Below, in pieces: positions 42,564-51,042 of a stretch of 64,000 nt of DNA. Numbering within the stretch: the first letter of the stretch is position 1; every line of letters begins with the position of its first letter. The notes below the pieces were generated by a model. It had not been told where the DNA came from, made no database searches, and saw only the letters and a list, made by a program, of their open reading frames with translations. The DNA lies in the NCBI RefSeq assembly GCF_036181745.1, contig NZ_CP108080.1:1426001-1490000 (forward strand). Direction: 5' to 3'. This DNA comes from Streptomyces sp. NBC_00259. Its GTDB lineage: Bacteria; Actinomycetota; Actinomycetes; Streptomycetales; Streptomycetaceae. Position numbers and translations under genes: made by a program.

Positions 42564-43613
42564 TCACGCCAGCCCGGAGCGCTCCAGGGCCTCGGTGCCG
42601 GCCCGCAGGGCCGCGAGGCGCTCGTCGAGCGTGAAGCCGGCCGGGGCGAGTGTGAGGGTCGTGACCCCCGCCGCCGCGTACGCCTGCATCCGGTCCGCGA
42701 TCCGCTCGACGGAACCGAGCAGCGTCGTGGAGTCGATCAGCTCGTGCGGTACGGCCGCGGCGGCGCCCTCCTTGTCGCCGGACAGGTACTTGTCCTGGAT
42801 CTCCGTGGCTTCCTGCTCGTAGCCCATGCGCTGGGCGAGCTGGTTGTAGAAGTTCTGCTTGCGGCTGCCCATGCCGCCGACGTACAGCGCGGTGTACGGG
42901 CGGAACATGTCGGCGAGGCCCTTGACGTCGTCGCCCACGGCGAGCGGCACGGTCGGGCACACGTCGAAGCCGTCCATGGTCTTCCCGGCCTTCTCACGGC
43001 CCGCGCGGAGGTGGCGGATCGCGGTCTCCTCCAGATGGTCGGCGGAGGGGAAGATCAGCAGGGCGCCGTCGGCGATCTCGCCGGTCTGCTCCAGGTTCTT
43101 GGGGCCGATGGCGGCGATGTACAGCGGGATGTGCTCGCGCTGCGGGTGGACGGTCAGCTTGATGGGCTTGCCGGGGCCGCCGGGCAGCGGGAGGGTCCAG
43201 TGCTCGCCCTCGTACGACAGCCGCTCGCGGGTCATCGCCCGGCGGACGATCTCGACGTACTCACGGGTGCGGGAGAGGGGCTTGTCGAACGTGACGCCGT
43301 ACCAGCCCTCGGAGACCTGCGGCCCCGAGACGCCGAGGCCGAGGCGGAAGCGCCCGCCGGAGAGCGAGTCGAGGGTGGCGGCGGTCATCGCCGTCATCGC
43401 GGGCTGGCGGGCGGGGATCTGGAGGATCGCCGAGCCGACGTCGATGCTCTCGGTCTGGGCGGCGACCCAGGCGAGGACGGTCGGGGCGTCGGAGCCGTAG
43501 GCCTCGGCGGCCCAGCAGACGTCGTAGCCGAGGCGGTCCGCCTCCTGGGCGACGGCGAGATTGTCGCTGTCCATCCCCGCGCCCCAGTAGCCGAGATTGA
43601 TGCCGAGCCGCAT
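42564..43613 (-). CDS. LLM-class F420-dependent oxidoreductase
   Basis: A 349-residue luciferase-like TIM-barrel oxidoreductase of the F420 type: LGINLGYWGAG at the start, LDSLSGGRFRLGLGVSGPQVSEGWYG near residue 85, and PLYIAAIGPKNLEQTGEIADG near residue 165. Such enzymes reduce or oxidise substrates with cofactor F420 in the cytoplasm. The substrate is unknown. The ATG at 43613 follows AAGAGGAG. It is divergent from the aldo/keto reductase. Confidence 0.9.
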   Translation of the reverse strand: MRLGINLGYWGAGMDSDNLAVAQEADRLGYDVCWAAEAYGSDAPTVLAWVAAQTESIDVGSAILQIPARQPAMTAMTAATLDSLSGGRFRLGLGVSGPQVSEGWYGVTFDKPLSRTREYVEIVRRAMTRERLSYEGEHWTLPLPGGPGKPIKLTVHPQREHIPLYIAAIGPKNLEQTGEIADGALLIFPSADHLEETAIRHLRAGREKAGKTMDGFDVCPTVPLAVGDDVKGLADMFRPYTALYVGGMGSRKQNFYNQLAQRMGYEQEATEIQDKYLSGDKEGAAAAVPHELIDSTTLLGSVERIADRMQAYAAAGVTTLTLAPAGFTLDERLAALRAGTEALERSGLA

Positions 43614-43740
43614 AACCGCTCCTCTTACCGATGAGTAACGTCCTTGTCGCGGGACTTTAGCGCGGCTGTGCCCGATCCGTCAGGGGCGAGTTGTCCACAG
43701 GGTCGCTCCGGGTGGGGCCGTGGCCAGTAATCTCGCGCCC

Positions 43741-44724
43741 ATGGAGCAGAGGCATCTCGGCCGTACGGGCCTTCGTGTGTCCCGGATCGGGCTCGGCACC
43801 CTGACGTGGGGGCGGGACACCGGCGAGCACGACGCCGCCGACCAGTTGAAGGCCTTCTGGGACGCGGGCGGCACGCTGGTCGACACGGCGGACGTGTACG
43901 GCGGCGGGGAGGCCGAGTATCTGCTCGGGCAGCTCGTGGAGCGGCTCGTGCCGAGGCGCGATCTGGTCATCGCCACGAAGGCGGGCAGCGTGCTCGATCC
44001 GGCCCGGCGCTTCGACGGCTCGCGCGGTCATCTGCTGGCGGCCCTCGACGCGTCGCTGGAGCGGCTCGGCACGGACCACGTGGACCTGTGGCAGATCCAC
44101 GGCTTCGATCCGCACACCCCGCTGGAGGAGACACTCCAGGCACTCGACACGGCGGTGAGCAGCGGCCGTGCGCGATACGCGGGGGTGTCGGGCTTCTGCG
44201 GCTGGCAGCTCGCGAAGGCGGCCACCTGGCAGCTCGGTGCCCCGGACATACGGACCCGCCTGGCCGGCACACAGATGGAGTACTCGCTGCTGCAGCGCGG
44301 CGTCGAGCGGGAGGTGCTGCCCGCGGCGCTGGACCTGGGGATCGGTCTGCTTCCGTCGTCGCCGCTGGGGCGCGGGGTGCTCACCGGCAAGTACCGGCAC
44401 GCGACACCGGCGGACTCGCGCGGGGGCTCGGAGCAGCTGGCGGCCTTCGTCGAGCCGTATCTGGACGAGGCGGCGAGCCGGATCGTGGACGCGGTCGTCA
44501 CGGCCGCGGACGGGCTGGCGACGACTCCGCTGGAGGTCGCGCTCGCCTGGGTCCGCGACCGCCCGGGGGTGGTGGCCCCGATCGTCGGCGCGCGCAACGC
44601 ACAGCAGCTCACGGCGGCGTTGTCAGTGGAGGGTCTTAGTCTTCCTGACGAGATCTGCCAGGCGCTCGACGATGTGTCGGCGCCCGTGCACCGCTATCCC
44701 GATCAGGACTGGAGCACGCTGTGA
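43741..44724 (+). CDS. Aldo/keto reductase
   Basis: A 327-residue aldo/keto reductase. GLGTLTWGRDTGE starts the barrel. The catalytic aspartate and tyrosine lie in LVDTADVYGGGEAE near residue 45, the lysine in VIATKAGSVL near 78, and the histidine in VDLWQIHGFDP near 117. The end has a typical NADPH site (IVGARNAQQLTAAL). The substrate is unknown. No ribosome site precedes the ATG, and a TAATCT box eight bases upstream suggests a leaderless transcript. The stop overlaps the next GTG start. Confidence 0.9.
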   Translation: MEQRHLGRTGLRVSRIGLGTLTWGRDTGEHDAADQLKAFWDAGGTLVDTADVYGGGEAEYLLGQLVERLVPRRDLVIATKAGSVLDPARRFDGSRGHLLAALDASLERLGTDHVDLWQIHGFDPHTPLEETLQALDTAVSSGRARYAGVSGFCGWQLAKAATWQLGAPDIRTRLAGTQMEYSLLQRGVEREVLPAALDLGIGLLPSSPLGRGVLTGKYRHATPADSRGGSEQLAAFVEPYLDEAASRIVDAVVTAADGLATTPLEVALAWVRDRPGVVAPIVGARNAQQLTAALSVEGLSLPDEICQALDDVSAPVHRYPDQDWSTL

Positions 44725-46982
44725 CTGCGCTTCCCGGGGCGACCCCCGGCACCCCGGAGACGGAGGGCTCCGCCCTCGACGCACCCGAGACGCCGGGCCG
44801 CGGGCCCGGCCGGGCGGGTGAGCCGGGTGAGCCGGGTGAACCGGGGGCGGACGCGCCCGAGGCGGCCGGGGAGACCGAAGCAGAGGGCGAGGCCGGGGCC
44901 GACACGACGGACTCGGCCGAGACGGGCACGGCGCAGGCCGACGCGGCCGAGGTGTCCGAGGCGCAGGCGGAGTTGGCCGCGCAGCGCGATCTCAGGGAGC
45001 GGATCGAGAAGCGGAAGGCCGAGAAGGGCGGACCGGTCGAGGCCGGGGCGAAGCTGAGCGGTACGGCTGCCGATCTGCTGGCGGCGGTGCGGGCCGTGGA
45101 GAGCGGGGAGAAGCCGGGGACCGCGTTCTTCGAGGCGCCGACCGCCCCCAGGCGCCCGGCGCCGTCGTCCGTGCCCCCACCGGAGCGGCCGCGCGTGCCG
45201 GAGCCGGGGCGCGGCCCGCGGCCGGCCGATCCGGGGGCCGTGGCGGCCGTGCTGGAGGTGCTCGTGTCGGGCGGTGCGCCCGAGGAACTCGCCACGCGGG
45301 TCGCCGGTGTGCTCGGGGAGCAGGCCGCGGAGGCCCTTCGGGAGGATCCCTGGCGGCTGCTGGCCGTGCCCGGAGTGCAGCCGGATCAGGCGGACGGATT
45401 CGCGCGGGCGCTGCTCGGCCCGGAGTGCGGCCCCGGAGACGCACGGCGGGCCGCCGCGCTGGTGACCTGGCTGCTGGAGCGCGCCGCGCTGCAGGGCCAC
45501 ACCGCGCTGGAGTCCGCGTCCGTGCGCAGCGCGCTCGCCGCGCGCTCCGTGCCCGAGCCGGACGAGGCGCTGCAGCAGGCGATCGCCGAAGGTGCGGTGC
45601 TGGTCTTCCAGGACGGCGCCGAGGAGCCGGAGGAGACACGGGAGGACGCGGAGGCGACGGAGGAGAGCGAGGGCGGGCCGGGCGCCGAGGCGGCGGAGCC
45701 GGTTCCGGTCCTGCTCGGCCTCGACCGGTACGCGCTCGCGGAGGAGAGCCTCGCGGACGGTCTTGCCCGGCTGGTCAAGACGGTCCAGGCGGACGGGACG
45801 GACGCGGACGCCGGCCGGCCGGCGTCCTGGGAGGGTGCCGCGGCGGCCGCGGGCTCACCGTCGGCGGCCGAGCTGATCCGCGCCGCCGCCGCGCACGGCC
45901 TCGTCGTGCACACGGGCGGCGAGGCGGCCCGTGCCGAGCCGGCCGCCCTCGTCGAGGCGGCCCGCTCCCTCGGTCTGCGCGCGGTGGCCACGGCCCACAG
46001 CGAGAACGGCCGGCGCAGGCTGGGCGCCGACGCGGTCACGGTGCAGGGGCTGCTCACGGGTGCGCAGGGTCCCGGCCGGGACGGGGACGGCACGCTGGCC
46101 CTGGATCTGCTCGCGGTGCTCGACGCGCCTCAGCTGGACGTCGAGACCGCGGCGATGCTCGTGGAGTCCCTCCCGGACGGATGCCGGCTGGTGCTGAGCG
46201 GCGACCCCGGTGTGCTGTGGTCGGCGGGCGCGGGACGGGTGTTCGCCGATGTGCTGGCGGCCCGGGTGTGCCCGCAGATCGCGTCCCGTACGCCCGATCC
46301 GGGGCCGCTCGGGGAGCTGGTCTCCGGAATCGGCATCGGTGAGCTGGCCCAGGTGGACGCGCCGGGCAAGGAGGTCGTGATCGTTCCGGTGCGGGACGCG
46401 GGCGAGGCCGTGCACCGCACGGTCCAGCTGGTCGCGGACTCGGTGCCGCGGGCGATCGGGGTGCCCGCGTCCGAGACGCAGGTGATCACGGTCGGCCATG
46501 GCGGTTCCGCGGGCACACGGGCGCTGAACGCCGCGCTCAAGCAGCGGCTCAACCCGGGCCCCGGCCGTTTCGGCGGCTTCGACGAGGCCGACCGGATCGC
46601 CTACACCCCGGCGCCGGGCCGGGTCCTGGCCGGCACGGTGGTCTCCGCCGACGAGGAGGGCCTGCGGCTCGACTGCGAGGGCGCGCCCGTCGTGGTGGCG
46701 AGGGAGCAGGTCGAGTCGTCGGTGCGGCACGGCTGGGCGCTGACCGCGCACCAGGCGGCCGGGATGCGCTGGCCCGCGGCGGTCGTGGTGCTGCCGGGCG
46801 ACGCGGCGCAGGGCCTGAGCCGGCCCTGGGTCTACACCGCGTTCGGCCGCGGTGAGCGGCATCTGTCCGTGGTCCACGGCGTCGACCAGGCCCTGCCGCG
46901 CGCCGTCGCCGAGATTCCGTCGCAGCACCGCACGACCCGGCTGTGCCCGCTGCTGACCGGCCTTCTCGCGCCGGGACGCTGA
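44721..46982 (+). CDS. RecD2-like protein with degenerate ATPase motifs
   Basis: A 753-residue protein. Residues 1-170 are low-complexity Glu/Ala/Pro/Gly with a coiled-coil-like stretch near 75-100. A helix-hairpin-helix-like region (about 175-300) has ALREDPWRLLAVPGVQPDQADGFARALLG, as in RecD2. A RecA-like domain follows, but the Walker A site reads HGLVVHTGGEAARAEPAALV (no GK[ST]) and the Walker B region LDLLAVLDAPQLDVETAAML (no DE). A motif resembling helicase motif VI is partly kept (RPWVYTAFGRGERHLSVVHG). It is probably a non-helicase relative of RecD2 with a structural or DNA-binding role. The GTG overlaps the aldo/keto reductase stop. Confidence 0.82.
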   Translation: MTALPGATPGTPETEGSALDAPETPGRGPGRAGEPGEPGEPGADAPEAAGETEAEGEAGADTTDSAETGTAQADAAEVSEAQAELAAQRDLRERIEKRKAEKGGPVEAGAKLSGTAADLLAAVRAVESGEKPGTAFFEAPTAPRRPAPSSVPPPERPRVPEPGRGPRPADPGAVAAVLEVLVSGGAPEELATRVAGVLGEQAAEALREDPWRLLAVPGVQPDQADGFARALLGPECGPGDARRAAALVTWLLERAALQGHTALESASVRSALAARSVPEPDEALQQAIAEGAVLVFQDGAEEPEETREDAEATEESEGGPGAEAAEPVPVLLGLDRYALAEESLADGLARLVKTVQADGTDADAGRPASWEGAAAAAGSPSAAELIRAAAAHGLVVHTGGEAARAEPAALVEAARSLGLRAVATAHSENGRRRLGADAVTVQGLLTGAQGPGRDGDGTLALDLLAVLDAPQLDVETAAMLVESLPDGCRLVLSGDPGVLWSAGAGRVFADVLAARVCPQIASRTPDPGPLGELVSGIGIGELAQVDAPGKEVVIVPVRDAGEAVHRTVQLVADSVPRAIGVPASETQVITVGHGGSAGTRALNAALKQRLNPGPGRFGGFDEADRIAYTPAPGRVLAGTVVSADEEGLRLDCEGAPVVVAREQVESSVRHGWALTAHQAAGMRWPAAVVVLPGDAAQGLSRPWVYTAFGRGERHLSVVHGVDQALPRAVAEIPSQHRTTRLCPLLTGLLAPGR

Positions 46983-47073
46983 CGGGCAGGGGCGCGGTCC
47001 CGCAGCCCACCTGGGACAAGGGATCAGCGCACCTGAGGATCAGAGGATCAGGGAATCGAGGGAGAACGAGACA

Positions 47074-47105
47074 AGAGGACCGGGGGCACGGGCCCCCGGT
47101 CCTCT
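47074..47105. terminator. Bidirectional terminator
   Basis: Perfect 14-base arms (47074-47087 and 47092-47105) with a four-base loop, between the convergent RecD2-like gene and the acidic protein gene. Confidence 0.88.
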
Positions 47106-47130
47106 CCCCCGATCCGCTCTCGCCGATCCG

Positions 47131-47802
47131 CTAGCGGTCCGCCGTGTTCAGGTCGTCCAGGTCCTCTTCCACGTCCTCTTCGTCGAACACCGAGCTGACG
47201 TCGAAGCGGCACACGACGCGCTCCGGGTCGGCCTGGTCGAAGGGGGTGGCCAGCCATTCGCCCGGCTCGGAGGGCTCGTCCGCGGCGGCGACCCACAGCG
47301 TCGAGTCGCCCTCCTCAAGGCCGAACTCCTTGTGCCGGGACGCGATCTCGTCCGGTTCGAACTCACCGAAGAGCACACCGAGCGCGGCGTGCACGCTCGC
47401 CCCGACGACCGCCCCCGACGCCTCGTCCGCGGTCTCGTCGCGGTCCAGATCCGCGATGCGCTGCGCCTGCGCGAGCAGCCGCTGCGGCTCCACGACCGCG
47501 TAGTCGCGGCGAATGAGGACACTCAGCGCGTTCGGCTCGTCCGGCCCCGTGTACGGCGGCATCGAGTCGTCCGCTCCGGGGATCTCGAACGGAGTGACCT
47601 CGTCGTAGCGGTCGTAGAGCCGCTCGTCGTACGCCTCGGCCGCGGCGGCAAGGGCGTTGAACGCCGCGTACACCGCCGGGTCGTCCTCTCCCGTGCGGCG
47701 TTCGACCGCTTCGAGGTGACGGTCCAGCGCGGCTTTGACCGCCTCGGCGGCGGCGCGAACCTCGGCAGCCGTGGGCTGCGCAGGAGCGGATGCATCAGAC
47801 AT
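47131..47802 (-). CDS. Acidic conserved protein of unknown function
   Basis: A 223-residue acidic protein with a helical N-terminal part (residues 5-70, AAAEAVKAALDRHLEAVERR) and a central RRDYAVVEPQRLLAQAQRIAD near 110. The Asp/Glu-rich end reads FDEEDVEEDLDDLN. No signal peptide, membrane segment or catalytic motif is visible. Proteins like it are conserved near chaplin genes in streptomycetes (from memory). The ATG at 47802 was chosen. Upstream in-frame starts exist, but no strong ribosome site marks any of them. Function is not recognised. Confidence 0.78.
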   Translation of the reverse strand: MSDASAPAQPTAAEVRAAAEAVKAALDRHLEAVERRTGEDDPAVYAAFNALAAAAEAYDERLYDRYDEVTPFEIPGADDSMPPYTGPDEPNALSVLIRRDYAVVEPQRLLAQAQRIADLDRDETADEASGAVVGASVHAALGVLFGEFEPDEIASRHKEFGLEEGDSTLWVAAADEPSEPGEWLATPFDQADPERVVCRFDVSSVFDEEDVEEDLDDLNTADR

Positions 47803-47849
47803 AGTGCAGACGCTATCCGTACTCGGGCTGTGCCCGCACAATAGATGCG

Positions 47850-48038
47850 ATGCCGGAATACGAATTTGTCGATGTGTACGTCCCTCGCGGTGTCTCCCGC
47901 AAGGAGGCGACCCGACTGCTGACCGAGCACGCCGAGTACGGGCACTGGGAGTTGGACAGGCTCACTCTGCGTCGCGACGGCAGCCGCAGGGTGCGGTTGC
48001 GCCGTCGCATCATCCGTCAGGCGCGCGCCACATGGTGA
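47850..48038 (+). CDS. DUF5703-type small basic protein
   Basis: A 62-residue protein, PEYEFVDVYVPRGVSRKEAT onward, ending in a very basic tail (RRVRLRRRIIRQARATW). It matches the small DUF5703 family of actinobacteria. Divergent from the acidic protein with 47 bases between. The ATG has no ribosome site, so a leaderless transcript is likely. Function unknown. Confidence 0.8.
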   Translation: MPEYEFVDVYVPRGVSRKEATRLLTEHAEYGHWELDRLTLRRDGSRRVRLRRRIIRQARATW

Positions 48039-48064
48039 GTGCCCGCCCCACGAAGGACGGAGCA

Positions 48065-48082
48065 GGCCCGCGGTCGCGGGCC
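48065..48082. terminator. Hairpin between DUF5703 gene and chpC
   Basis: GGCCCGCG-GT-CGCGGGCC, eight-base arms with a very small loop, between convergent genes. Probably part of a terminator. Confidence 0.5.
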
Positions 48083-48111
48083 CGCCCCGTCGTGTCACCG
48101 CACGCTCACGC

Positions 48112-48861
48112 TCAGGCGCGGGCGCGGGCCTTGCGGTAGAGGAGCATTCCGCCGAGCAGCAGTCCACCGGCCGCCGGGAGCACGGTCCCGAGCGGGCCGG
48201 CACCGGTCTGCGCGAGTTCCTCGGTGCCCCGGGGCGGAGTGACGGTGCTGGTACCCGGCGTGTTCGGGGCCGAGGGCTCGACCGGCGTTCCCGGCTCACC
48301 GGGCTCACTCGGTTCACCAGGCTCCCCCGGCTCGTTCGGCTCTCCCGGCTCGTTGGGTTCACCGGGCTCCCCCGGCTCTCCCGGTTCCCCGGGCTCCCCC
48401 GGCTCGCCGGGCTCCGAGGGCTCACCCGGGTTGTCGTCGTCCGGCCCGTTGGTGCAGTCGTTGCCGAGTGCGCCGTTGCCGAGGCCGCCGACCGTCACGG
48501 TGTTGCCGCAGGCGTTCACCGGCACCTCGACGGGCACCTGGATGGTGTTGCCGGAGGCGACGCCGGGAGAGTTCGACGTGGAACCCTCGGCGTGGGAGCC
48601 CCCACCGTTCTGCGACGTATTAGCGCAGTCGTTTCCGAACGCGGGGTTCAGCAGTCCGACGACGTTCACGGTATTGCCGCAGACATTGACCGGGACGTGC
48701 ACCGGAACCTGGATCGCATTCCCGGAGAGCACACCCGGGGAATCCGAGGCGCTCCCATGGGCGCCCGCGCCACCGTGTGCCTGGGCGTAGCCACCGCTGA
48801 GGACGAGTACGCCGCCCGCGGCCGCCACGGTGATCAGGCCCTTACGAGTGACCTGTCGCAT
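48112..48861 (-). CDS. chpC: Long chaplin with sortase signal
   Basis: A 249-residue long chaplin. A signal peptide (about 1-28, ending YAQA) is followed by two chaplin domains (about 35-78 and 92-135), each with SPGV.SGN.IQVPV and paired cysteines (VCGNTV...GNDC). A long Gly-Glu-Pro repeat spacer spans about 140-190. The sorting signal LAQTG is followed by a hydrophobic segment and RKARARA. It should be secreted, sortase-anchored to the wall and help build the amyloid surface layer of aerial hyphae. The ATG at 48861 follows AGGAAG. It lies beside chpH, as in S. coelicolor. Confidence 0.93.
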   Translation of the reverse strand: MRQVTRKGLITVAAAGGVLVLSGGYAQAHGGAGAHGSASDSPGVLSGNAIQVPVHVPVNVCGNTVNVVGLLNPAFGNDCANTSQNGGGSHAEGSTSNSPGVASGNTIQVPVEVPVNACGNTVTVGGLGNGALGNDCTNGPDDDNPGEPSEPGEPGEPGEPGEPGEPGEPNEPGEPNEPGEPGEPSEPGEPGTPVEPSAPNTPGTSTVTPPRGTEELAQTGAGPLGTVLPAAGGLLLGGMLLYRKARARA

Positions 48862-48938
48862 AGCTACTTCCTGCCTTCTGACTTCCGGAATACCCCCGGG
48901 CGCCTCGCCAGGGGGTGGAATAGGGGGTGGAATGCGGA

Positions 48939-48973
48939 CGGCCCCGGAGTGCATGGCGCGCACTCCGGGGCCG
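48939..48973 (-). terminator. Terminator after chpH
   Basis: Perfect 14-base arms (48939-48952 CGGCCCCGGAGTGC and 48960-48973) with a seven-base loop, between chpH and chpC on the minus strand. It implies separate or attenuated transcription of chpC. Confidence 0.88.
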
Positions 48974-49007
48974 CCGGGATCAATCCCTCACAGGGCAAGA
49001 CTCGACG

Positions 49008-49241
49008 TCAGTCGTTGACGCAGACGTTGCCGAAGGCGGGGTTCAGCAGCCCGATCACGGAGACCGTGTTGCCACAGACGTTCACCGGCACGTGGATCGG
49101 CGCCTGGATGACATTGCCCGACAGCACGCCCGGGGACTGCACGGCGGCACCCTGAGCACCCGAGTCGGCGACGGCCATCCCCGCACCCGCGAGAACCAGA
49201 CCACCGGTGGCAGCCGCAGCAGCGACGACCTTCTTGATCAT
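49008..49241 (-). CDS. chpH: Short chaplin
   Basis: A 77-residue short chaplin. The signal peptide spans about 1-26 (ending MAVA-D), then one chaplin domain: SPGVLSGNVIQAPIHVPVNVCGN, then GLLNPAFGNVC with the paired cysteines. After secretion it assembles into surface-active amyloid fibrils for aerial growth. The ATG at 49241 has an excellent AAGGAGG seven bases upstream. It is upstream of chpC with a terminator between. Confidence 0.95.
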   Translation of the reverse strand: MIKKVVAAAAATGGLVLAGAGMAVADSGAQGAAVQSPGVLSGNVIQAPIHVPVNVCGNTVSVIGLLNPAFGNVCVND

Positions 49242-49378
49242 TATTCCTCCTTGTTGGCAATGCGATCCCAACCGCGGACCGCACACCTGTAACGAGGAGG
49301 ACCTATTGGGGCTACTAGCGTATGAGCCCATTCACTCTTTTCAGTCAAATACGCACGTGCGGGCGAATGTTGGCGCTC

Positions 49379-50704
49379 TCAGCTCGCGTCGAGGAAACGG
49401 TCCAGCACGCGAACGCCGAACTGCAGACCGTCCACCGGAACGCGCTCGTCCACGCCGTGGAACATGCCGGCGAAGTCCAGCTCGGGCGGCAGCTTCAGCG
49501 GAGCGAAGCCGAAGCAGCGGATGCCGAGGTCGTCGAAGGACTTGGCGTCGGTGCCGCCGGACAGCATGTACGGCACGGCCCGGGCGATCGGGTCCTCGGC
49601 GCGGAGCGCCGACTGCATGGCGTCCACCAGATCGCCGTCGAAGCTCGTCTCCAGCGCCTTGTCGGCGTGGACGTCCTCGCGCTTCACCCGGGGCCCGAGC
49701 AGCCGGTCGAGGTCGGCGAGGAACTCCTCCTCGTACCCCGGCAGGAAGCGTCCGTCGACGTGTGCGGTGGCCTGTCCCGGGATCACGTTCACCTTGTAGC
49801 CGGCGCCGAGCATGGTCGGCGCCGCGGAGTTGCGGAGCGTCGCGCCGACCATCTTGGCGATGCCGCCGAGCTTGGCGAGGGTCGCCTCCATGTCCTCCGG
49901 GTCGAGCGGCGTGCCGAGCGCGTCGGACAGCTCGTCCAGGAAGGACCGTACGGTCTTGGTCACCCGTACCGGCCAGGTGTGGCGGCCGAGCCGGCCGACG
50001 GCCTCGCAGAGTTCGGTGATGGCGTTGTCGTTGTTGGTCATCGAGCCGTGTCCTGCGGTGCCCTCGACGGTGAGGCGCATCCAGTGCATGCCCTTCTGGG
50101 CCGTCTCGACGAGGTAGAGCCGCAGGTTCTCGTTGACGGTGAAGGAGAAGCCGCCGACCTCGCCGATCGCCTCCGTGACCCCCTCGAAGAGGTCCGGGTG
50201 CTTGTCGACGAGGTGCCGGGCCCCGTAGGTACCGCCCGCCTCCTCGTCCGCGAGGAAGGCCAGCACCACGTCGCGCGGCGGCTTGCGGCCGCTGCGCAGC
50301 CGGTCACGGACGACGGCGAGCGTCATCGCGTCCATGTCCTTCATGTCCACGGCGCCACGGCCCCAGACGCAGCCGTCGGCGATCTCCCCGGAGAAGGGGT
50401 GGTGGGTCCAGTCGTCGGCGTTGGCCGGCACGACGTCGGTGTGGCCGTGGATGAGCAGCGCCGGGCGGGAGGGGTCCTCGCCCTCGATGCGCGCCACGGT
50501 GGAGGCCCTGCCCGGGTGGGACTCGATGATCTTCGGCTCCAGACCGACCTCGGCGAGCTTCTCGGCCACGTACTCGGCGGCCGCCCGCTCCCCTGGTCCC
50601 GAGTGGTCGCCGTAGTTGCTGGTGTCGATCCGGATCAGATCGCGACAGAGGTCGACGACCTCGTCCTCGCCGGAGATCTTCCGGACGGTGTCCGTCTCGC
50701 TCAC
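49379..50704 (-). CDS. M20-family metallopeptidase
   Basis: A 441-residue M20/ArgE-DapE-type dizinc hydrolase. LLIHGHTDVVPA (about 85) provides the first zinc histidine and catalytic aspartate. GRGAVDMKDMDAM (about 115) has the bridging aspartate, and FLADEEAGGTYGARHLV (about 150) the catalytic glutamate pair. A dimerisation domain spans about 195-330. It hydrolyses a peptide or acylated amino acid. Substrate unknown. The GTG at 50704 follows GGAGGAAAC. Confidence 0.92.
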   Translation of the reverse strand: MSETDTVRKISGEDEVVDLCRDLIRIDTSNYGDHSGPGERAAAEYVAEKLAEVGLEPKIIESHPGRASTVARIEGEDPSRPALLIHGHTDVVPANADDWTHHPFSGEIADGCVWGRGAVDMKDMDAMTLAVVRDRLRSGRKPPRDVVLAFLADEEAGGTYGARHLVDKHPDLFEGVTEAIGEVGGFSFTVNENLRLYLVETAQKGMHWMRLTVEGTAGHGSMTNNDNAITELCEAVGRLGRHTWPVRVTKTVRSFLDELSDALGTPLDPEDMEATLAKLGGIAKMVGATLRNSAAPTMLGAGYKVNVIPGQATAHVDGRFLPGYEEEFLADLDRLLGPRVKREDVHADKALETSFDGDLVDAMQSALRAEDPIARAVPYMLSGGTDAKSFDDLGIRCFGFAPLKLPPELDFAGMFHGVDERVPVDGLQFGVRVLDRFLDAS

Positions 50705-50911
50705 GCTGTTTCCTCCCGCTGTCGCTCTGGTGGTCACCCACATCCTCCCGCGCAAAGAGCCGCACCCCAAGGGCAGCCGCACACCGACACATGCCCGTCA
50801 CAGCCGGGGCCGGGCGGCGGCCTGCGGGAACGGGGACGTGATCGAGCACCTCCGAATGTTTGCTATGGTTTTCCTCGTCGGAACGGCCCAGGGCCGGAAG
50901 ACAGACACCTG

Positions 50912-50999
50912 GTCCGGGTGGCGGAATGGCAGACGCGCTAGCTTGAGGTGCTAGTGCCCTTTATCGGGCGTGGGGGTTCAAGTCCCCCCTCGGACACCA
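50912..50999 (+). tRNA. tRNA-Leu (anticodon GAG)
   Basis: Acceptor arm GTCCGGG pairs with the 3' TCGGAC region. The anticodon stem CTAGC/GCTAG encloses the loop TTGAGGT with anticodon GAG at 50945-50947. A long variable arm (TGCCC-TTTAT-CGGGCG) marks a class II leucine tRNA. The T arm is GGGGGTTCAAGTCCCCC. CCA is encoded at 50997-50999. It reads CUC/CUU codons. Confidence 0.97.
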
Positions 51000-51005
51000 C
51001 CAGAG

Positions 51006-51030
51006 AACCCCAGCTGAGCTGGGGTTTTTT
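51006..51030 (+). terminator. Intrinsic terminator after tRNA-Leu
   Basis: AACCCCAGC-TGA-GCTGGGGTT followed by a run of T residues: a classic rho-independent terminator seven bases after the tRNA. Confidence 0.95.
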
Positions 51031-51042
51031 GTTTGTCCACGA

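Noticed and set aside
48270..48430. Tandem DNA repeat in chpC
   Set aside because: It simply encodes the Gly-Glu-Pro spacer of a long chaplin, a known low-complexity region.
50912..50999. Integration site of a mobile island at tRNA-Leu
   Set aside because: No integrase, no duplicated tRNA 3' end and core genes on both sides.
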